DNA of 27,515 nucleotides from Actinomycetes bacterium (GTDB taxonomy: Bacteria; Actinomycetota; Acidimicrobiia; Acidimicrobiales; Microtrichaceae), in NCBI GenBank assembly GCA_023389745.1, contig JAEWED010000061.1:1-27515 (forward strand), written 5' to 3'. The notes under the pieces were generated by a model. The model had not been told where the DNA came from. It saw only the letters and a program-made list of their open reading frames with translations, and did not search any database. Below, one piece after another: positions 23,513 to 27,515 of the stretch; the stretch's first letter is position 1; the number at the start of each line of letters is the position of its first letter. The position numbers were made by a program, and so were the translations under genes.

Positions 23513-24147
23513 GCCCGGCCGGGGTCGAGCTCCAGCGCGAGGGAGTACCAGTCGAGCTGCAGCAGGTCGAGGTGGTCGTGTCCGTAGGCGTCGAAGAACG
23601 GGGGGAGGAACGCGGGTTCCAACTCGGTCACGATGCTGCGCGCCGCGACCGCGAGGTCCCGGTTGCGGTCCGCGACGGCCAGGTGCTCCCAGCTGTCCAG
23701 GCCGATCGGGTTCCAGCGCTCCCAGCGGAACACCCCGAGCGTCGGACGTCCGTGGGTCAGCACCGGTGCGCCCGCTCGGGACGACGCTGCCCCGGCGCCC
23801 TGGTCGAGCAGTTCGACCAGCCGGTCGACGGCGATGTGGCGGTACGCCGCGCCGACCTCGAGGTCCGCGAGCTCACCGCGGTCGAACGCGGCACGGCGAT
23901 CGTCCGCGATCGTCCGCGCGTCGAGCACGGTCGCGCCCTCGGGCACCGGCAACTCGTGCAACCTGGCGAGCAGACGTCCGAGCTCGGCGACGGTGCCGGC
24001 TGCATCCGTGCGGTACTCGACCGCCAGGGCGGAGCTGGTCTCACCATGCCCGGTGTCGAGACTGTCGGTGTCGACACTGTCGGCATCGAGACGGGCCGCG
24101 CGCACGACCTCGACCAGCGACGGCTCCATCGGGGGGTGCGGACTCAC
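23509..24147 (-). CDS. Degenerate aminoglycoside phosphotransferase-like (pseudo-kinase-like) protein
   Basis: A 212-aa protein whose C-terminal two thirds follow the APH-type kinase C-lobe: AELGRLLARLHELPVP (54-69), THGRPTLG (131-138), GLDSWEHLAVADRNRDLA (149-166) and a final FFDAYG helix. In active APH kinases the loop reads H-G-D-x4-N; here the Asp is Arg134 and the Asn is Val139, while the later Asp151 (metal-binding position) remains. The ATP-binding N-lobe is missing or reduced to about 50 residues. Loss of catalytic residues suggests a binding or regulatory protein, not a kinase. It sits between miaB and miaA with GTGA overlaps on both sides, so it is surely translated with them. The fold is inferred from pattern only. 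Confidence 0.72.
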   Translation of the reverse strand: MSPHPPMEPSLVEVVRAARLDADSVDTDSLDTGHGETSSALAVEYRTDAAGTVAELGRLLARLHELPVPEGATVLDARTIADDRRAAFDRGELADLEVGAAYRHIAVDRLVELLDQGAGAASSRAGAPVLTHGRPTLGVFRWERWNPIGLDSWEHLAVADRNRDLAVAARSIVTELEPAFLPPFFDAYGHDHLDLLQLDWYSLALELDPGRA

Positions 24148-25622
24148 CCCGCCGCGACCGGGATGCGTGTGCGGTGCTGCGCGGGAGCGACTACGTCGAC
24201 CAGGTGGCCCGACAGGTGCGTCGTCGTCGCGTCGGCGATGTCGACCTCGACGTAGCTGCCGGGCCGGACCGCGACGTGGCTGTCGAAGTGCACGAGGCGG
24301 TTCTGACGGGTGCGGCCGCTGAGGCGGGAGGGATCACGTCGTGACGGACCGATCACGAGCACCTCTTCGCGCCGGCCGACCCGCGCCAGGTTGGCGAGTC
24401 GTGAGGACCGCTCGACGACGGCACGCAGGCGCTCCATGCGCGCCGCGGCGACCTCTCGGGGGACGAAGTCGCCGGTCATCTCGGCCGCCTCGGTGCCCGG
24501 CCGCGGCGAGTAGACGAAGGTGAACGCGCCGTCGAAGCGGGCAGCGGCTGCGACCTCGAGAGTGGCCTCGGCATCGGCGTCGGTCTCGCCGGGGAAGCCG
24601 ACGATGATGTCGGTGGTCACTGCGAGCTCGTCGATGCCGGCCCGGGCAGCCGCCAGGCGGTCCAGGTAGCGCTCGGCGGTGTAGCCCCGGTGCATCGCCG
24701 AGAGGATGCGGTCGCTGCCCGACTGGAGCGGGAAGTGCAGGTGCTCGCACACCGACGGCACCTCGGCCATCGCGGCGATCGTCTCGGGTCGCAGGTCCTT
24801 GGGGTGCGGGCTCGTGTAGCGGACACGCCGGATCCCCGGCACGTCGCCGACGGCTCGCAGCAGGTCGGCGAAGAGCGGCCGGACCTTCGTCGCGTCCTCG
24901 GCGACCCAGCGCTCGCCGAGCAGGAAGGCCGGATCGTCGGTCCCCGACGCCGCTGCCTGCTCGCCGCGCATGCGAAGGGTCAGGTCACGGCCGTAGGAGT
25001 TGACGTTCTGACCGAGCAGCGTGACCTCGGTGACGCCGTCGGCCGCGGCGCGAACCACCTCGTCGAGCACGTCGCCGAACGGTCGGCTGATCTCGGGGCC
25101 GCGCACCGCCGGCACGATGCAGAACGCACAGCTGTTGTCGCACCCGATCTGGATCGTCACCCAGCCGGCGTACCCGGACTGGCGCACGACGGGCAGCGCC
25201 GAGGGGAACAGCTCGTGGTCCTCGGCGACGGTCTCGTTGAGGATCTCGACGACCGGATCACCGCTGCGCTGGTGCTCGTGGAGCAGATCGACCGCCCGGT
25301 GCACGTTGTGGGTGCCGAGCACCACGTCGACGTGCGGTGCACGCTCGGCGAGCTGCTCTCGGTCCTTCTGCGCCAGGCAGCCCGCGATCATGATCTCCAT
25401 GTCGGGACGGCGGTCCTTCAGGCTCTTCAGGTGGCCAAGGGTGCCGTAGAGCTTGTTGTCGGCGTTCTCGCGGATGCAGCAGGTGTTGAGCACGACCACG
25501 TCGGCGTCCTCGACGTCGTCGGTGACCTGCATGCCGTCGGCCTCGAGCAGGCCGGCGATCCGCTCGGAGTCGTGCTCGTTCATCTGACACCCGAAGGTGC
25601 GCACCAGGTACTTGCCGGACAT
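24144..25622 (-). CDS. miaB: tRNA-2-methylthio-N6-dimethylallyladenosine synthase
   Basis: A 492-aa radical-SAM methylthiotransferase that adds the 2-methylthio group to i6A37 made by MiaA. The N-terminal domain holds Cys12 (TFGCQMNEHDSER), Cys48/49 (NTCCIREN) and Cys82 (AGCLAQKD) for the auxiliary cluster. The radical-SAM cluster is Cys161, Cys165, Cys168 (CDNSCAFC). GFPGETDADAE and FPLQSGSDRIL follow, and a TRAM domain (about 430-485) closes the protein. The ATG at 25622 fits the family N-terminus; only 6 nt separate it from a TACGAT hexamer, so the mRNA is probably leaderless. The gene heads the packed unit that includes the APH-like gene and miaA. Confidence 0.96.
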   Translation of the reverse strand: MSGKYLVRTFGCQMNEHDSERIAGLLEADGMQVTDDVEDADVVVLNTCCIRENADNKLYGTLGHLKSLKDRRPDMEIMIAGCLAQKDREQLAERAPHVDVVLGTHNVHRAVDLLHEHQRSGDPVVEILNETVAEDHELFPSALPVVRQSGYAGWVTIQIGCDNSCAFCIVPAVRGPEISRPFGDVLDEVVRAAADGVTEVTLLGQNVNSYGRDLTLRMRGEQAAASGTDDPAFLLGERWVAEDATKVRPLFADLLRAVGDVPGIRRVRYTSPHPKDLRPETIAAMAEVPSVCEHLHFPLQSGSDRILSAMHRGYTAERYLDRLAAARAGIDELAVTTDIIVGFPGETDADAEATLEVAAAARFDGAFTFVYSPRPGTEAAEMTGDFVPREVAAARMERLRAVVERSSRLANLARVGRREEVLVIGPSRRDPSRLSGRTRQNRLVHFDSHVAVRPGSYVEVDIADATTTHLSGHLVDVVAPAQHRTRIPVAAG

Positions 25623-25628
25623 CCCCTC

Positions 25629-25634
25629 ATCGTA
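25629..25634 (-). promoter_or_regulatory. -10 hexamer of miaB, leaderless
   Basis: TACGAT ends 6 nt before the ATG at 25622. The intervening GAGGGG abuts the ATG and is too close to act as a Shine-Dalgarno, which supports a leaderless start. Confidence 0.55.
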
Positions 25635-25762
25635 CGGGCGCCGGGCGTCGCGACCCGAACCGCCGTGTGCTCGACCGCCGCCCCAGCGGCGCTTGGGCAC
25701 ACCGCACCCGGACCACCGCGGTGTGGCCGCCGGTCGAGCGCGACATCGAGCGCCCGTGCGCG

Positions 25763-25793
25763 GAACAGCTCCTGCCGACGGCAGGAGCTGTTC
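25763..25793 (-). terminator. Perfect 14-bp hairpin, second after recA
   Basis: GAACAGCTCCTGCC and GGCAGGAGCTGTTC are perfect complements around a 3-nt loop. There is no U-tract. It could be a U-less actinobacterial terminator or an RNA-processing/repeat element. On the minus strand it follows the larger hairpin by 13 nt. Confidence 0.6.
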
Positions 25794-25806
25794 TCACCGA
25801 AGATGC

Positions 25807-25849
25807 GCTCCGCTGTTCCAGCCGGTGGCTGTGGCTGGAACAGCGGAGC
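25807..25849 (-). terminator. Perfect 17-bp hairpin, first after recA
   Basis: GCTCCGCTGTTCCAGCC and its exact complement enclose a 9-nt loop, about 90 nt after the recA stop. It shares the GGAACAGC core with the neighbouring hairpin. A recA terminator is the simplest reading, although no U-tract follows. Confidence 0.6.
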
Positions 25850-25940
25850 AGGGGTCGCGTGGCCCCAGCGCCACGTCGACACGTCCCTCCGAGCCCCCGT
25901 TCGCCTTCGGGAGTCCGGGATCGGGACGAACTGGAGACGC

Positions 25941-26996
<1,056 letters not shown>

Positions 26997-27181
26997 GTCG
27001 TCCTCTTTCGGTGGTGTCGCCTGCCGGCCGACCGCTCCAAGCGGGTGCCGGTGTTCCGGTGCCGGAACGGTGGGGGAAACAGCGCCGGAGCGATGGCCGC
27101 CCGGAGGGTTCCGGAGGGGTGTCGATCCGTCGGGGGTGACCGTACCGACGGGGTGTGACACCGAAGCGCCGGAACGACACG

Positions 27182-27210
27182 AATGTAACTCGAACAGGCG
27201 TTCGACTCAA
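27182..27210 (-). promoter_or_regulatory. recA promoter with LexA box in the spacer
   Basis: TTGAGT (27210-27205), a 17-bp spacer and TACATT (27187-27182). The whole LexA box lies in the spacer. The -35 overlaps the stop codon of the upstream partial gene. Confidence 0.85.
27191..27204. promoter_or_regulatory. LexA (SOS) box of recA
   Basis: CGAACAGGCGTTCG fully matches CGAAC-N4-GTTCG. It sits between -35 and -10 as in the LysM gene promoter. Confidence 0.95.
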
Positions 27211-27515
27211 GGACCCTCGACGGATTCCCCTGCTGCCACCAGCTTCGCCCGGCGCGACCGCCAGAGGGCGGCGCCACCCAGGAGCGCCACCACCACCACG
27301 GCGACCACCGCACCGACCGGGGAGCCGCTCCCGCCGCCGTCCGCTCGACGGGCCTCGGCGGCACGAGCGGTCGCGATGCGTCCGTCGGCGGCCCGCTCCT
27401 CGGCGCCGTCCGCACCACCGGTGACGTCGCCGTCCGCGTGAGCGCCCTCGACCTCGGCGGTCGTGCCGTCCTCGGCGCGCTCACCCGGAGCTCCGTCCGC
27501 CCCCTCGGCGCCGGG
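27207..27515 (-). CDS. C-terminus of a membrane-anchored protein, start outside window
   Basis: The last 102 residues of a protein that begins beyond base 27515. The visible part is a low-complexity Ala/Gly/Asp/Glu-rich stretch, a GGGSGS linker, one hydrophobic segment of about 20 residues (VGAVVAVVVVALLGG) and a basic stop-transfer end (RSRRAK), so the bulk of the protein is probably outside the cell. There is no LPxTG-type sortase motif. Its TGA lies inside the -35 of the recA promoter. Function is unknown; the frame is chosen for its membrane segment and coherent composition, but other frames are also open in this GC-rich stretch. Confidence 0.6.
   Translation of the reverse strand, partial: PGAEGADGAPGERAEDGTTAEVEGAHADGDVTGGADGAEERAADGRIATARAAEARRADGGGSGSPVGAVVAVVVVALLGGAALWRSRRAKLVAAGESVEGP

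Larger units (their letters stand above)
25623..25940. other. 318-bp recA-miaB intergenic region
   Basis: No gene is supported here; in particular no recX is found directly after recA. The stretch holds two perfect hairpins (25763-25793 and 25807-25849) and the miaB -10. The frames that stay open across it have no recognisable product. Confidence 0.7.

Overview
The window reads as chromosomal core sequence from a high-GC actinobacterium. Support comes from very GC-rich codon third positions, frequent GTG starts, CarD, an actinobacterial-type DapD, the LexA box CGAAC-N4-GTTCG, a SAM-IV-type riboswitch and several probable leaderless promoters. A B12-dependent ribonucleotide reductase next to nrdR and lexA, with dap genes dispersed among miaB, miaA and hflX, would suit Acidimicrobiia or a relative. 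That placement is an inference, not a demonstration. I see no IS element, phage gene, CRISPR array, tRNA or rRNA. Almost every gene is on the minus strand; the plus-strand exceptions are a serine hydrolase (5126-5980), a RibD-like reductase (12957-13709) and lexA (14986-15618).

Layout by plus coordinate. 1-2220: a methionine unit (promoter, SAM-IV-type riboswitch, metX, then a PLP trans-sulfuration enzyme cut by the window edge). 2256-5029: a DEAD-box RNA helicase followed closely by an orphan N6-adenine-type methyltransferase. 5126-7838: serine hydrolase convergent with lgt, and lgt overlapping an upstream lipoprotein gene. 7876-9589: a one-lobe glycosyltransferase-like gene, carD and a DUF4262 protein. 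9710-12508: nrdJ, then a 448-bp divergent control region and the RibD-like gene. 13750-15618: an SOS block (nrdR, LysM membrane protein, lexA) with four LexA boxes. 15634-20027: dapD, dapE, a proline-rich membrane protein and dapC. 20024-25622: a tightly packed set miaB, APH-like gene, miaA, dapF, hflX, dapC with four GTGA start/stop overlaps. 25941-27210: recA with an SOS promoter, preceded by the C-terminus of a membrane-anchored protein.

Three themes link the genes. Lysine/diaminopimelate synthesis (dapC, dapD, dapE, dapF) is spread over two transcription units mixed with tRNA modification (miaA, miaB) and ribosome rescue (hflX). DNA-damage response and dNTP supply (lexA, LysM gene, nrdR, nrdJ, recA) lie within 18 kb, with matching LexA-box promoters for recA and the LysM gene. 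Sulfur amino-acid synthesis is under RNA control by S-adenosylmethionine. The least ordinary items are the pseudo-kinase-like gene between miaB and miaA, the orphan methyltransferase behind the helicase, the CCTGTGG inverted repeats between nrdJ and the RibD-like gene, and the paired perfect hairpins where recX would often be.
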